DNA from: Streptomyces sp. NBC_01717 | Lineage (GTDB): Bacteria > Actinomycetota > Actinomycetes > Streptomycetales > Streptomycetaceae | Direction: 5' to 3' | Assembly: GCF_036248255.1 (NCBI RefSeq) | Contig: NZ_CP109178.1 | Span: forward strand, 3,224,001 to 3,288,000 | DNA length: 64,000 nt | In this document: piece by piece, positions 7,803-19,446 of the stretch | Numbering within the stretch: the first letter of the stretch is position 1 | Layout of the letters: every line of letters begins with the position of its first letter | The notes under the pieces: generated by a model | The model's input: the letters and a program-made list of their open reading frames with translations, nothing else | Database searches by the model: none | What the model was told of the DNA's origin: nothing | Translations under genes and position numbers: made by a program

Positions 7803-9062
7803 TCAGTGGAGCGCGGAACCCGCCTTCCACTGGATCCAGCTCAGATTCCAGCCGCCCAGACCGTTGTCCGGAGCCACCTTCTTGTCCTCGGAGTTGACGA
7901 CCTCGACCACGTCCCCGACGATCGTCCGGTCGAAGAACCAGCCGGCCGGGGTGTCCCCGCCACCGCCCTTCACATCCCGCAGCCCGACACAGCCGTGGCT
8001 GACGTTCGCCGAGCCGAAGACCCCACCGCCCGCCCAGTAGTTGCCGTGCACGAAGGTTCCGGAGTCGGTGATCCGCACGGCGTGCGGAACGTCCTTGATG
8101 TCGTACTCACCGCCGAAGCCGACGGTCCTGCCGTCCATCCGGGTCACCTCCTGCATCTCGGTGACCACCATCTTCCCGTTGTACGTGCTCGTGGCCGGGG
8201 CGCCCGCCGTGATCGGGACCTTGGACAGCAGCCGGCCGTCGCGGCGTACCTCCATGGTGTGGTCGGCCACGTCCACTCTGGACACCTGCGAGCGGCCCAC
8301 CGTGAAGGTGACCGTCTTCCGCTGGGTGCCGAACACACCGGGCGCGCCCTCCACATCGTGCAGCGCCACCGCGACGGTGACCTCGGTGCCCGGCTTCCAG
8401 TAGGCGGCCGGTCGGAAGTCCAGCCGGTCGCCGCCGAACCAGTGCCCCACCACATCGACCGCAGGCTCGGCGGTGATCCGGATGGCCCGCTGCACCGCCG
8501 CACGGTTCTTGATGACGCGGTTGAAGTGGAAGGAAACGATCATGCCGGTGCCGACGGTCGACCGCTCGTCCGGCTCGAAGCTGCTGGTGAAGCGGTGCTG
8601 GGGGACCGCGGTGGTGAAGGTGGAGTGGCGGGCCGAGCGGCGCCCCGCACCGTCCAGGGCCACCACGTCGACGCTGTACTTGGCGGCCAGGCTGAGCCGG
8701 CCCGAGGCGCCGCGCGGAGTCCAGGAAAGGCCGTCCTGCGAGATCAGACCCTGCATCTCGCGCTGTCCCGCGTCCTTGCCCCGCTCTGCGTTCGCGGGCT
8801 GCTCCGCGACCTCGATCTGCGTCACCTTGACGTGCTCCAGCCGCCCGTCGGAAACCTTCACCACGACCCGGGCGTCGGGCCTGATGTCCCTGGCCCCGTC
8901 CTGCGGGGTGATCCTGATCGCGTACGGCGACGACCCCGGCTTCCCGCTGATGAATGGTTCCGAGTCGGTGCAACCTGTCAGTACGGCCAGTACGGCGAGC
9001 AGTCCTGCCCATGTCAGCACGGTGGCCGGGTTCGCTCCCGCATTCTTCGCATTGTGGTTCAC
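7803..9062 (-). CDS. L,D-transpeptidase (YkuD) lipoprotein, copy 2
   Basis: A 419-residue paralogue of the downstream gene with the same plan: signal helix with lipobox LTGC, two Ig-like domains and a YkuD domain holding HGNYWA and SHGCVGL (nucleophilic Cys near residue 358). It should cross-link peptidoglycan stems outside the membrane. I chose the GTG at 9062 because it gives a normal signal peptide and has GGGGGAA directly upstream; the open frame continues to 9164 but would add 34 unlikely residues. The two copies agree closely across the catalytic domain and less so in the linker, so they may differ in localisation or expression. It is divergent from glgX. Confidence 0.92.
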   Translation of the reverse strand: MNHNAKNAGANPATVLTWAGLLAVLAVLTGCTDSEPFISGKPGSSPYAIRITPQDGARDIRPDARVVVKVSDGRLEHVKVTQIEVAEQPANAERGKDAGQREMQGLISQDGLSWTPRGASGRLSLAAKYSVDVVALDGAGRRSARHSTFTTAVPQHRFTSSFEPDERSTVGTGMIVSFHFNRVIKNRAAVQRAIRITAEPAVDVVGHWFGGDRLDFRPAAYWKPGTEVTVAVALHDVEGAPGVFGTQRKTVTFTVGRSQVSRVDVADHTMEVRRDGRLLSKVPITAGAPATSTYNGKMVVTEMQEVTRMDGRTVGFGGEYDIKDVPHAVRITDSGTFVHGNYWAGGGVFGSANVSHGCVGLRDVKGGGGDTPAGWFFDRTIVGDVVEVVNSEDKKVAPDNGLGGWNLSWIQWKAGSALH

Positions 9063-9214
9063 GTTCCCCCAACGACCGGAGCGGCCGGGTGGAAACGTGA
9101 GTGCGGGCCCCACCCTGGGCAGAACAGAGGGAGGACCACACTCGAGGAGCCACGGCCGGGACACCGTGCGCTCCTCTTCGGTGCCGGGTCCGGACGAGCC
9201 GCGGGAGGCTGAGA

Positions 9215-11482
<2,268 letters not shown>

Positions 11483-11520
11483 ACGGGAGCGAAGGGGCGA
11501 AGGTACGGATGGCGGGTGGC

Positions 11521-12171
11521 TCAGCCGAGGATGCCGCGGTCGTAGGCGACCGCGACGGCCGCGGCACGGTCCTTGGCACCCAACTTGCCGAAGATGTGGG
11601 TGAGATGGGTCTTCACTGTTGCCTCACTGATGAACAGTTCGGCGGCGATCTCCCGGTTGGAGGTGCCCTTGGCGACGAGTTCGAGCACCTGGCGCTCGCG
11701 TGCGGACAGCGACTGGTCGGCCGCGCCGGCGGGCATGCGCACCCGGGTGATCAGCCGGGAGGCGACCGCGGGAGACAGCACGGTGCGGCCGTCGGCGGCG
11801 GCGCGGACGGCGGTGAACAGCTCGTCGCGGGGCGCGTCCTTGAGCAGGTAGCCGGTGGCTCCCGCCTCGATCGCCGGGAGGGTGTCGGAGTCGGTGTCGT
11901 ACGTGGTGAGGACGAGCACCTTGGAGCGGGCACCGCGCCGGGTGAGTTCGGCGATTGCCTCGACTCCGCCGCCGCCCGGCATCCGCAGGTCCATCAGGAC
12001 GACGTCGGGATCCAGGCGGGCGGCGAGATCGACTCCTTCGACGCCGTCGGCCGCCTCGCCGAGGACCTCGAAGCCCGGGGCCGACTCGAACATGCCGCGC
12101 AGACCGTCCCGTACGACGGGGTGGTCGTCGACGACGATGAGGGTGATGGTGCGTGCGGTTCCGTCAACCAT
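11521..12171 (-). CDS. NarL/FixJ-type response regulator
   Basis: A 216-residue two-domain regulator. The receiver domain has the acidic pocket (VVDDHP), the phospho-acceptor Asp in DVVLMDLRMPGG, the Thr in VLVLTTYDT and the Lys in GYLLKDAPRDE. The LuxR-type DNA-binding domain follows, with SARERQVLELVAKGTSNREIA and the recognition helix around SEATVKTHL. It is the last gene of a four-gene minus-strand run: ABC ATPase, ABC-2 permease, sensor kinase, regulator. It most likely controls the exporter in response to an envelope or drug signal sensed by the kinase 52 nt upstream. The ATG at 12171 has GGTGGA upstream. Confidence 0.93.
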   Translation of the reverse strand: MVDGTARTITLIVVDDHPVVRDGLRGMFESAPGFEVLGEAADGVEGVDLAARLDPDVVLMDLRMPGGGGVEAIAELTRRGARSKVLVLTTYDTDSDTLPAIEAGATGYLLKDAPRDELFTAVRAAADGRTVLSPAVASRLITRVRMPAGAADQSLSARERQVLELVAKGTSNREIAAELFISEATVKTHLTHIFGKLGAKDRAAAVAVAYDRGILG

Positions 12172-12223
12172 GGCGGTTCCACCGTACGCGCTACACGGAT
12201 ACGCGTTGCCGGATGCGCGGTGT

Positions 12224-13507
12224 TCATCGCTGAGGAACCAGGGGGACGCGGGCGCAGACCGCCGCCCCGTTGCCCGGTTCCGACTCCACCACGACGGCTC
12301 CCGCCATGCGTTCGGCGCGGGCACGCATGCCGCCGAGGCCGAACCCGTCCGAGCCCCGGTACGGCGGCAGGGCGACCGGGTCGAAGCCGCAGCCGTCGTC
12401 CCGTACGTCCAGGGTGACTTCGTCGCCCATGAAAGAGAGCGTGACGCCGACCCGGGTTGCCCCGGAGTGACGGCCGACGTTGGAGAGGGCTTCCTCCGCG
12501 ATCCGGAGCAGGGTGGAGCCGACCTCGTCGTGCAGCGGCTCGGCGGTGCCGGTGACCGTGCACTCGGCGCGTACACCCGTACGTTCCGCCCAGCTCGCGA
12601 CCGTCTTCCCGAGCGCCTCGGGGAGGTCGTCGTGGGCCAGTGCGGCGGGGACCAGGTTGCTCACGGACCGGCGTGCCTCGCCGAGGCTGTGGCGGGCGAG
12701 CGCGGCGGCGCGGTCGAGGTGCACCCGGGCCAGCGCAGGATCGGACTCTGCGGTGGAGGTGACCACCTGGAGCTGGGCGATGATGCCGGTCAGCCCCTGG
12801 GCGATCGTGTCGTGAATCTCCGCGGCGAGCCGGCTCCGTTCGTCGGCGACCCCCGCCTCGCGGGCCTGGACCAGGAGTTGGGCATGCAGGCCGGCGTTCT
12901 CCGCCAGGGCCCGTTCGAGACGGGCGTTGGCGGACTCCAGTTCGTCGATGGTGTCGAGCTGGGTACGGGCCTGCTCGGCCTGCCGGGTGTCGAGCTGCGC
13001 GAAGACGAGGACGAGGGTGCTGTGCAGGGCGAGCAGGATGCCGAAGGCCGTCCAGTTCGTCAGTGTGTCCGGCGGGAAACCGCTGCCGCACTGGGAGCCC
13101 GCCATGGTGACGGCGGTGGCCAGCATCCCGACGCGTGCGGCCCGCTTGGAGAGGAGGCGCGCCGCGTCGAAGTAGCCGAGGAGCGCGAACATGGAGAAGA
13201 ACGGGTTGCTCCAGGTCAGCACGAAGGCGAGAACGGTGCGCACCACGAAGTAGACCGACGGGGCCCACGACCGCCCGGCAGGCCGGTGCCGGATCCGGCT
13301 CCACCAGAGCTGGAGCATCAGCGCCACCGGGACCAGCGCCCCGGCCACGTACATCCCGGTACGGCTCATGATGAGGTCGGCGGACATCGCCGAGACGACG
13401 GTGGCCAGCCCGAGCAGACCGTACGGCCCGTACCGGAAGAACTGTTCCCACCCCTGCTCGGCCGTAGTGACCGCTGCGGTACTCCGGCCGGTGCGCCCCG
13501 TTCCCAT
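12224..13507 (-). CDS. NarL-family sensor histidine kinase
   Basis: A 427-residue membrane kinase of the HisKA_3 class. About five hydrophobic segments fill residues 25-170 with little extracytoplasmic loop, so sensing is probably within the membrane. A coiled coil (TIDELESANARLERALAENA) leads to the H-box ERSRLAAEIHDTIAQGL with the phospho-His. The ATPase domain keeps the N-box (IAEEALSNVGRHSGA) and the G boxes (DDGCGFDP, GFGLGGMRARAE). It phosphorylates the response regulator encoded next. It starts 31 nt after the ABC-2 permease stop, so exporter and sensor are one operon, as in bacterial systems that sense what they export. Confidence 0.93.
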   Translation of the reverse strand: MGTGRTGRSTAAVTTAEQGWEQFFRYGPYGLLGLATVVSAMSADLIMSRTGMYVAGALVPVALMLQLWWSRIRHRPAGRSWAPSVYFVVRTVLAFVLTWSNPFFSMFALLGYFDAARLLSKRAARVGMLATAVTMAGSQCGSGFPPDTLTNWTAFGILLALHSTLVLVFAQLDTRQAEQARTQLDTIDELESANARLERALAENAGLHAQLLVQAREAGVADERSRLAAEIHDTIAQGLTGIIAQLQVVTSTAESDPALARVHLDRAAALARHSLGEARRSVSNLVPAALAHDDLPEALGKTVASWAERTGVRAECTVTGTAEPLHDEVGSTLLRIAEEALSNVGRHSGATRVGVTLSFMGDEVTLDVRDDGCGFDPVALPPYRGSDGFGLGGMRARAERMAGAVVVESEPGNGAAVCARVPLVPQR

Positions 13508-13537
13508 GAGGTCAGTCTGCCCCGGGGCCCGGCCGCG

Positions 13538-14317
13538 TCACTCCCACCGGAACCAACGGGTCGCCGCTGCGGCCAGCAGGGCGGTCCACAGGGCCATCAC
13601 TCCCAGATGCGCCCAGCTCGGCCAGCCGCCGGAGGCCGCTCTGTCCAGTGCCTGGGAGGCCGCGCCGAACGGGGTGCACTGGACGATCCGGCGGAGGGTG
13701 TCCGGCATCGCCTGGACCGGTACCCAGACCCCGGCCGTGAACATCATCACGAGGTAGACGACCGAGCCGACCGCGGCGGAGACCTTGGTGGTGGCGGAGA
13801 GCGCGCTGACCACCGCCCCGAGGGAGAGAACGCTCGCGGCCGCCAGGAGCAGGGCCAGCAGATAGCCGACGGGCTGACCGGGCAGCCGCACGTCGAAGGC
13901 GATGCGGCCGACGGCCATGACCAGCACGGCCGAGCCCAGGGCGGCGGCGCCGTGGAGTGCGATCTGCGCGGTGAGCAGGGCGGACGGCCGCACCGGAGTG
14001 GTCGACATGCGGCGCAGGATGCCGCGTTCGCGATAGCCCGTGAGGACGGGCGGCATGGCCTGCAGCCCGGCCATGATCATGGCGAGCAGTACGGCCACCG
14101 GTACATACAGGTCGATGACGCGGCGGCCGCCGAGGGCGTCGTCGGGATGCCGGAAGGACGGGACCAGCCCGAGGATCGTCATCAGGACGGTGGGAAACAC
14201 GAGGACCCAGAAGAGGCTGCCGGGCTCGCGGAGGAAGAGCCGGGTCTCGTACTTGAGGACGGCGAGAGAGGGGCTGCCATGGGCCGGAGAGGTTGATGCG
14301 AGGGAGGTGGTGGGCAT
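13538..14317 (-). CDS. ABC-2 type exporter permease
   Basis: A 259-residue integral membrane protein of the DrrB/ABC-2 family with about six hydrophobic helices. A conserved motif of the family, GYRERGILRRMSTTPVRPS, lies on the cytoplasmic side after the second helix. It would form the channel of a drug or lipid exporter driven by the ATPase encoded immediately upstream; the ATPase stop and this ATG are one base apart (TGAGATG). The exported compound is unknown; the operon also encodes its own two-component system. Confidence 0.9.
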   Translation of the reverse strand: MPTTSLASTSPAHGSPSLAVLKYETRLFLREPGSLFWVLVFPTVLMTILGLVPSFRHPDDALGGRRVIDLYVPVAVLLAMIMAGLQAMPPVLTGYRERGILRRMSTTPVRPSALLTAQIALHGAAALGSAVLVMAVGRIAFDVRLPGQPVGYLLALLLAAASVLSLGAVVSALSATTKVSAAVGSVVYLVMMFTAGVWVPVQAMPDTLRRIVQCTPFGAASQALDRAASGGWPSWAHLGVMALWTALLAAAATRWFRWE

Positions 14318-14318
14318 C

Positions 14319-15251
14319 TCAGGCCGCCGTTTCCTTGTTTGCTTCGGGTTCTGGCTCTGTCTCGGTGAGGTCGAGGAAGGCGTCGTCCAAGGTCGCTTCG
14401 CCGACCCGCAGTTGGTGTGCGGTGATCCGGTGCAGGGCCAGCAGCGAGATCACCGCGTTGACGGTCTCGTCGGTGCCGTTGATGACGATCCGGTCCCCCT
14501 TCTGCTCGGCCGACGCCGCTCCGGGGAGCTCCGCCAGATCGCCGGCGGCGAGGGGTTGCGAGGGAGTGAAGGAGATGGTGGTGGTGCTGCCGGCTCTGCT
14601 GATCAGGCCGGACGGGGTGTCGAGGGCGACGACCTTCCCCTTGTCGATCACGGCGACCCGGTCGCAGAGCCGCTGGGCCTCCTCCATGAAGTGGGTCACG
14701 AGAAGGACGGTCACGCCACTGTCCCGTACCTCTTCGATCAGTCGCCAGGTGTCACGGCGGGCCCGTGGGTCGAGTCCGGTGGTCAGCTCGTCGAGCACCA
14801 CGACCTGCGGGTTGCCGACCAGGGCGAGAGCGATGGACAGCCGCTGCTTCTGACCGCCCGACAGCTTGGCGAACCGGGTGGTGAGCTTGGTGTGCAGACC
14901 GAGTCGTTCGGCCAGGGCCCGCCAGTCGGCGGGGTGCGGATGGAAGGCGCTGTGCAACTCCAGCGCCTCGCGCACCGTGAGCTTGGCCTGCAGCTCGCTC
15001 TCCTGGAGCTGGGCTCCCAGCAGTTGCGTCACCGGCCCGTGATCGGCAACGGGGTCGAGTCCGGCGACCCGGACCGTGCCGGCGTCGGGGACGCGTAGTC
15101 CCTCCACGCATTCGACGGTCGTGGTCTTGCCCGCGCCGTTGGGGCCGAGGATCCCGAAGATCTCCCCCTCGTCGACGGCGAAGCTCACTCCGTCCACCGC
15201 GGGGCGCCCGGCGTAGGCCTTGCGCACCCCGTTCACTTCGATGATGGCCAT
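14319..15251 (-). CDS. ABC-2 exporter ATP-binding subunit
   Basis: A 310-residue DrrA-type ATPase. Walker A is GPNGAGKTTT, the signature is LSGGQKQRLS, Walker B runs into LDELTTGLDPRARR (Asp-Glu kept), and the H-loop is VTHFMEEAQ. The C-terminal 90 residues match the extra domain of drug-exporter ATPases and end in TLDDAFLDLTE, a motif typical of that subfamily. It powers the permease encoded next. The gene is first of four on the minus strand and is divergent, by 142 nt, from the large ABC exporter cluster; a near-perfect 20-bp dyad lies in that gap. Only a weak AGGA precedes the ATG. Confidence 0.93.
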   Translation of the reverse strand: MAIIEVNGVRKAYAGRPAVDGVSFAVDEGEIFGILGPNGAGKTTTVECVEGLRVPDAGTVRVAGLDPVADHGPVTQLLGAQLQESELQAKLTVREALELHSAFHPHPADWRALAERLGLHTKLTTRFAKLSGGQKQRLSIALALVGNPQVVVLDELTTGLDPRARRDTWRLIEEVRDSGVTVLLVTHFMEEAQRLCDRVAVIDKGKVVALDTPSGLISRAGSTTTISFTPSQPLAAGDLAELPGAASAEQKGDRIVINGTDETVNAVISLLALHRITAHQLRVGEATLDDAFLDLTETEPEPEANKETAA

Positions 15252-15309
15252 GGGTACGAGGGTCCTGCCGGGCGGGCCCGCGAGGCATCGTCCATCGCGC
15301 TCGAAACGG

Positions 15310-15329
15310 CATCAGCCGATCGGTTGATG
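15310..15329. promoter_or_regulatory. Operator-like dyad between divergent exporter operons
   Basis: CATCAGCCGA and TCGGTTGATG abut with 9 of 10 pairs complementary, in the 142-nt gap between two divergent exporter transcripts. A single dimeric repressor could control both. No TetR or MarR gene is adjacent. Confidence 0.4.
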
Positions 15330-15393
15330 GCGGGTACGACTGCGAGGAAAACCAGATGAGGGATGTCAGTGGTGAACCGTAGGCTCGCCCCTG

Positions 15394-17310
15394 ATGCCCG
15401 AAAACCATGTAGAGCCCAAGGACCGGTCCGCCGCGCACTCCCTGCTGCGGCTGTGGCCTTACGTGAAGCCTGTACGGATCCGCCTGTTCGGCGCGGCCGC
15501 CGTGGCGGTCGTCGCCTCCTGCCTCGGCCTGGTGATACCCCTCGTACTGAAGTGGATCGTGGACGGCCCGGTCGCGCACCACGATCCGGGCGGAGTCTGG
15601 CTCGGCGCGCTCTACCTGCTGTTGCTGGGCATCGTCGAGGCGCTGCTGTTCGGGCTGCGGCGGTGGCTGGTGGCGCGGCCGCTGGCGGGCGTCGAGGCGT
15701 CGATGCGGGCCGACCTGTACCGGCATCTGCAGCGGCTGCCGGTGGCCTTCCACGACCGGTGGCCATCGGGTCAGCTGCTGTCGCGCGGCACCACGGATCT
15801 GATGCTGCTGCGCATGTTCCTGGCCTTTCCGCTGACGTTCCTGCTGGTCAACGCCACCACGATCCTGGCCGGTTTCATCATTCTGCTGGTGCAGCAGTGG
15901 ACGCTGGGATTGGTGCTGCTGGCTCCGGTGGTGCCGCTGGTGATCCTCTGCTCGGTCTTCGAGACGAAGTACGCGGTGGTGGCGCGCAAGGCCCAGGACC
16001 AGGTCGGCGATCTGACGACGGTGGTCGAGGAAAGCGTGCTCGGCATCCGCATCATCAAGGGTTTCGGCCGGCACCGCAGCCAGGCCATGGCCTTCCGTGG
16101 TCTCTCGCAGCGGCTGCGCGGTACGGAACTCGACAAGGCACGGCTGCTGGCCGGCATCTGGGCGTTCATCACCACCATCCCCGAGCTGGCGATCGGGGCG
16201 GCGCTGGTGCTCGGCACGATCCAGGTCGCGGACGGCGGACTGTCGGCGGGCACGCTCGTCGCATTCCTGTCGACGGCGCTGGCGCTGCGATGGCCGGTCG
16301 AGTCGATCGGCTTCCTGCTGGCGATGAGCCAGGAGTCGGCCACGGCGACCGAGCGGTTCTTCGAGGTGATGGACGTGGCGGAGGAGCGTGAGACGGCCGG
16401 GGAGGCGAACGAGGAGCCGTCCGCGGGGACGTCCACGAAGCCGTTCCCGGAGCCTTCCGCGGACGGCGGAATGGTCTTCGAAGGCGTCGAGTTCCGCTAC
16501 CCGGACGCGGAGGCCGGGTCCGTACCCGTACTGACCCGGATCGATCTACGGATCCGCCCCGGCGAGACGATGGCCCTGGTCGGGGCCACCGGATCCGGGA
16601 AGACGACGCTCACCGCGCTCGTACCGCGACTGCACGACGTCACCGCCGGGCGGATCACGCTGGACGGTACCGACATCACCACCCTGCCGCGCGAACGGCT
16701 GCGTGAGCTGGTGTCCGTGGCGTTCGAGGAGCCGACACTCTTCTCGGCGAGCGTCGGGGAGAACGTTCTCATGGGCGCCGAGGGTGCCGGCGAGGACGAG
16801 CTGCGGCGGGCGCTGTCGATCGCGCAGGCCGACTTCGTGTACGACCTGCCGCACGGCATCCACACCCAGGTCGGCGAGCAGGGTCTCAGCCTCTCCGGCG
16901 GTCAGCGGCAGCGCCTCGCACTGGCCCGCGCCGTCGTCGGGAAGCCGCGCTTCCTGGTGCTCGACGACCCGCTCTCGGCTCTGGATGTGCATACGGAGAC
17001 GCTGGTGGAGGCCGCCCTGCGACGCGTACTGGAATCGACCACGGCCGTGGTGGTCGCCCACCGGCCGTCCACGGTGATGCTCGCCGACCGGGTGGCGCTC
17101 TTGTCGGAGGGCCGGATCAGCGCGGTCGGCACCCATCAGCAACTGCTGCGCAGCAACGCCGAGTACGCCTGGCTGATGTCCGGCGCCGGAGGCTCGGTGT
17201 CCGCTGAACCCACCGACGACATGACCGCCGGGGACGCGAGTACCGCATACATGTCCGACACCGGCGTGCGTGCCCTGGACGTCCCTGCCGAGGAGGGCAG
17301 TGCCCGATGA
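15394..17310 (+). CDS. ABC exporter half-transporter, pair 1 subunit A (degenerate site)
   Basis: A 638-residue TMD-NBD fusion with six hydrophobic helices (about residues 25-310) and an ATPase domain. Walker A is intact (GATGSGKTT, near 395) and the signature is canonical (LSLSGGQRQR, near 499). Walker B reads LVLDDPLSALD, with Asp replacing the catalytic Glu, and the Q-loop reads AFEEPTLF, with Glu replacing Gln. These changes mark the non-catalytic partner of a heterodimeric exporter, and the next gene, overlapping by 4 nt (ATGA), encodes the catalytic partner. No ribosome binding site is seen; TAGGCT lies 8 nt before the ATG, which fits a leaderless mRNA. The substrate is unknown, most likely a drug, lipid or peptide. 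Confidence 0.92.
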   Translation: MPENHVEPKDRSAAHSLLRLWPYVKPVRIRLFGAAAVAVVASCLGLVIPLVLKWIVDGPVAHHDPGGVWLGALYLLLLGIVEALLFGLRRWLVARPLAGVEASMRADLYRHLQRLPVAFHDRWPSGQLLSRGTTDLMLLRMFLAFPLTFLLVNATTILAGFIILLVQQWTLGLVLLAPVVPLVILCSVFETKYAVVARKAQDQVGDLTTVVEESVLGIRIIKGFGRHRSQAMAFRGLSQRLRGTELDKARLLAGIWAFITTIPELAIGAALVLGTIQVADGGLSAGTLVAFLSTALALRWPVESIGFLLAMSQESATATERFFEVMDVAEERETAGEANEEPSAGTSTKPFPEPSADGGMVFEGVEFRYPDAEAGSVPVLTRIDLRIRPGETMALVGATGSGKTTLTALVPRLHDVTAGRITLDGTDITTLPRERLRELVSVAFEEPTLFSASVGENVLMGAEGAGEDELRRALSIAQADFVYDLPHGIHTQVGEQGLSLSGGQRQRLALARAVVGKPRFLVLDDPLSALDVHTETLVEAALRRVLESTTAVVVAHRPSTVMLADRVALLSEGRISAVGTHQQLLRSNAEYAWLMSGAGGSVSAEPTDDMTAGDASTAYMSDTGVRALDVPAEEGSAR

Positions 17311-19397
17311 CCGATGCGACAACAGGGTGTCCCACAGGGACGGACGACGACGAGAACCGCTCCGGGCCCGGCCCGGAGTCGACGGCCGCCGGCACGACGG
17401 GCGCGGTGACACACCCGGTTACGAGCTCCGGCGCGGGCACGACCACGGTTGCGGGCGCGGCTACGGCCATGGAGATCAAGGTCCGCGACCTGAAAGGCGC
17501 GGGTGCGGGGACAGGTACCGGGCAGGGCGGCGGCCCGCTGACCAAGGCTCGGGCCACCGACCCGGAACCCGACTCCGCCGTCGACGCCGGGGGCGGGGCC
17601 GGGGCCGGGGACCCCTTCGACCGCGACGACCTGCCCACGCCTCGCGGCGCCACCCGCACCCTGCTGGTGTCCCTGCTCGGCCCGCTCAGGGGCCGGGTGG
17701 TGGTGGCCGCGCTGTTCCTGCTGATCCAGCAGGCAGCCGTCCAGGCCGGCCCACTGCTCGTCGCGTACGCGATCGACCGTGGCGTGCCGGCGTTCCGGGA
17801 CAAGGACTACGGGCCGCTGATCGCCGTGGCCATCGGATACGCACTGTGTTCGGCGGCCGCGGGAAGCATGCAGTACGCGTTCATCCAGTCCTCCGCCCGG
17901 ATCAACCAGGACGTGCTGCTCGATCTCCGCGGGCGGATCTTCCGCCATGCGCAGGCGCTCAGTGTCGACTTCCATGAGCGCTACACCTCGGGCCGGCTGA
18001 TCTCCCGCTCCACCACGGATGTGGAGTCGCTGCGGGAGCTGCTCAGCGAGGGCCTGCAGGAACTCATCGGCGTGGTGCTCTCCTTCGTGTCCATCTCACT
18101 GCTGCTCCTGTGGCTGGACTTCGATCTCGGTGCGGTCGCCGTCCTCTCCTTCGTACCGCTGTATGCGCTGGTGCGGCTCTACCAGCGGCGGGCCGGTGTG
18201 ATCTTCGCTGCGCGGTCCACGGCGATCGCGGCGGTCATCGTGAAGTTCGCGGAGACGATGAACGGAATCCGTCCCGTCCAGGCCTTCCGCCGCGAGCGCA
18301 CCAACGACTCCGAGTTCGACGAGCTCAACCAGCGGCACTGCCGGACCAACGGCAACGCGCTGCTGGAGATGGCGCGCTACGTCGTCGGCTCCCGGCTGGT
18401 CGCCAACACGGCGGTTGCCGGGATCGTGCTGTGGGGTGCGTACCGAGTCGCCTCCGGCGCTCTCGCACTCGGCGTGCTTGCGGCGGCCGTGCTCTATCTG
18501 CGACGGCTGTACGACCCGATCGACCGGCTCGGCATGTTCCTCAACTCCTATCAGTCGGCCGCGGCTTCGCTGCAGAAGATCGCCGGCCTGCTGGCCCAGA
18601 CCCCCACCGTGCCGGAGACCGCGAACCCGCGGGAGCTGCCCGCCCGCACGGGTGGGCAGCCGGGCCGGGACGTCGTCTTCGACTCGGTGAGCTTCGCCTA
18701 CCGAACGGGCGGCGAAGTGCTGCCCCGCTTCGACTTGACGATCCCGGCAGGGCAGACCGTGGCCGTGGTCGGTTCGACCGGCGCCGGGAAGTCCACGCTC
18801 GCGAAACTGCTGGCCCGGTTCTACGACCCGACCGACGGACGGGTGCTGCTGGACGGGACCGATCTCCGGGATCTCGCCACGCGCGAACTGCGGCGCGGTG
18901 TGGTGATGGTGACCCAGGAAGCGTTCCTGTTCTCCGGGACGGTCGCCGAGAACATCGCCATCGGCCGTCCGGACGCCACCCCCGAGGAGATCGAGCAGGC
19001 CGCGAAGGCGATCGGAGCGCACGACTTCATCAGCAGTCTGCCCGACGGGTACGACACGGACGTACGGAAGAGGGGCGGGCGGATCTCGGCCGGCCAGCGC
19101 CAGTTGGTCGCCTTCGCCCGCGCCCTGCTCGCCGACCCGGCGGTGCTGATTCTCGACGAGGCGACGAGCTCCCTCGACATCCCCGGCGAGCGGGCGGTGC
19201 AGCGTGCCATGGACACGGTGCTGCACGGCCGCACCGCGGTGGTGATCGCCCACCGGCTGTCGACCGTGGAGATCGCGGACCGGGTGCTGGTGATGGAGCA
19301 CGGCCGAATCGTGGAGGACGGCTTCCCGTCCGAACTCATCGGGGGGACAGGACGGTTCGCGGGGCTCCACCGCGCCTGGCGGGAGAGCCTGGCCTGA
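17307..19397 (+). CDS. ABC exporter half-transporter, pair 1 subunit B (catalytic)
   Basis: A 696-residue TMD-NBD fusion. The first 110 residues are a Gly/Ala/Thr/Asp-rich low-complexity tail, probably cytoplasmic; an internal ATG at MEIKVRDLKG is possible but the 4-nt ATGA overlap supports the upstream start. The NBD has Walker A GSTGAGKST (near 487), Q-loop VTQEAFLF, a Walker B that includes LDEATSSLD with the catalytic Glu, and H-loop IAHRLST. Its signature is ISAGQRQ instead of LSGGQ. Combined with subunit A, one composite site is fully canonical (this Walker A/B with A's LSGGQ) and the other is weakened on both faces. Confidence 0.93.
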   Translation: MTDATTGCPTGTDDDENRSGPGPESTAAGTTGAVTHPVTSSGAGTTTVAGAATAMEIKVRDLKGAGAGTGTGQGGGPLTKARATDPEPDSAVDAGGGAGAGDPFDRDDLPTPRGATRTLLVSLLGPLRGRVVVAALFLLIQQAAVQAGPLLVAYAIDRGVPAFRDKDYGPLIAVAIGYALCSAAAGSMQYAFIQSSARINQDVLLDLRGRIFRHAQALSVDFHERYTSGRLISRSTTDVESLRELLSEGLQELIGVVLSFVSISLLLLWLDFDLGAVAVLSFVPLYALVRLYQRRAGVIFAARSTAIAAVIVKFAETMNGIRPVQAFRRERTNDSEFDELNQRHCRTNGNALLEMARYVVGSRLVANTAVAGIVLWGAYRVASGALALGVLAAAVLYLRRLYDPIDRLGMFLNSYQSAAASLQKIAGLLAQTPTVPETANPRELPARTGGQPGRDVVFDSVSFAYRTGGEVLPRFDLTIPAGQTVAVVGSTGAGKSTLAKLLARFYDPTDGRVLLDGTDLRDLATRELRRGVVMVTQEAFLFSGTVAENIAIGRPDATPEEIEQAAKAIGAHDFISSLPDGYDTDVRKRGGRISAGQRQLVAFARALLADPAVLILDEATSSLDIPGERAVQRAMDTVLHGRTAVVIAHRLSTVEIADRVLVMEHGRIVEDGFPSELIGGTGRFAGLHRAWRESLA

Positions 19398-19446
19398 GAC
19401 CGACCGCGGGTGATGGTCTCCCCGTCGGCCTCCCGCAGCGACGGTC

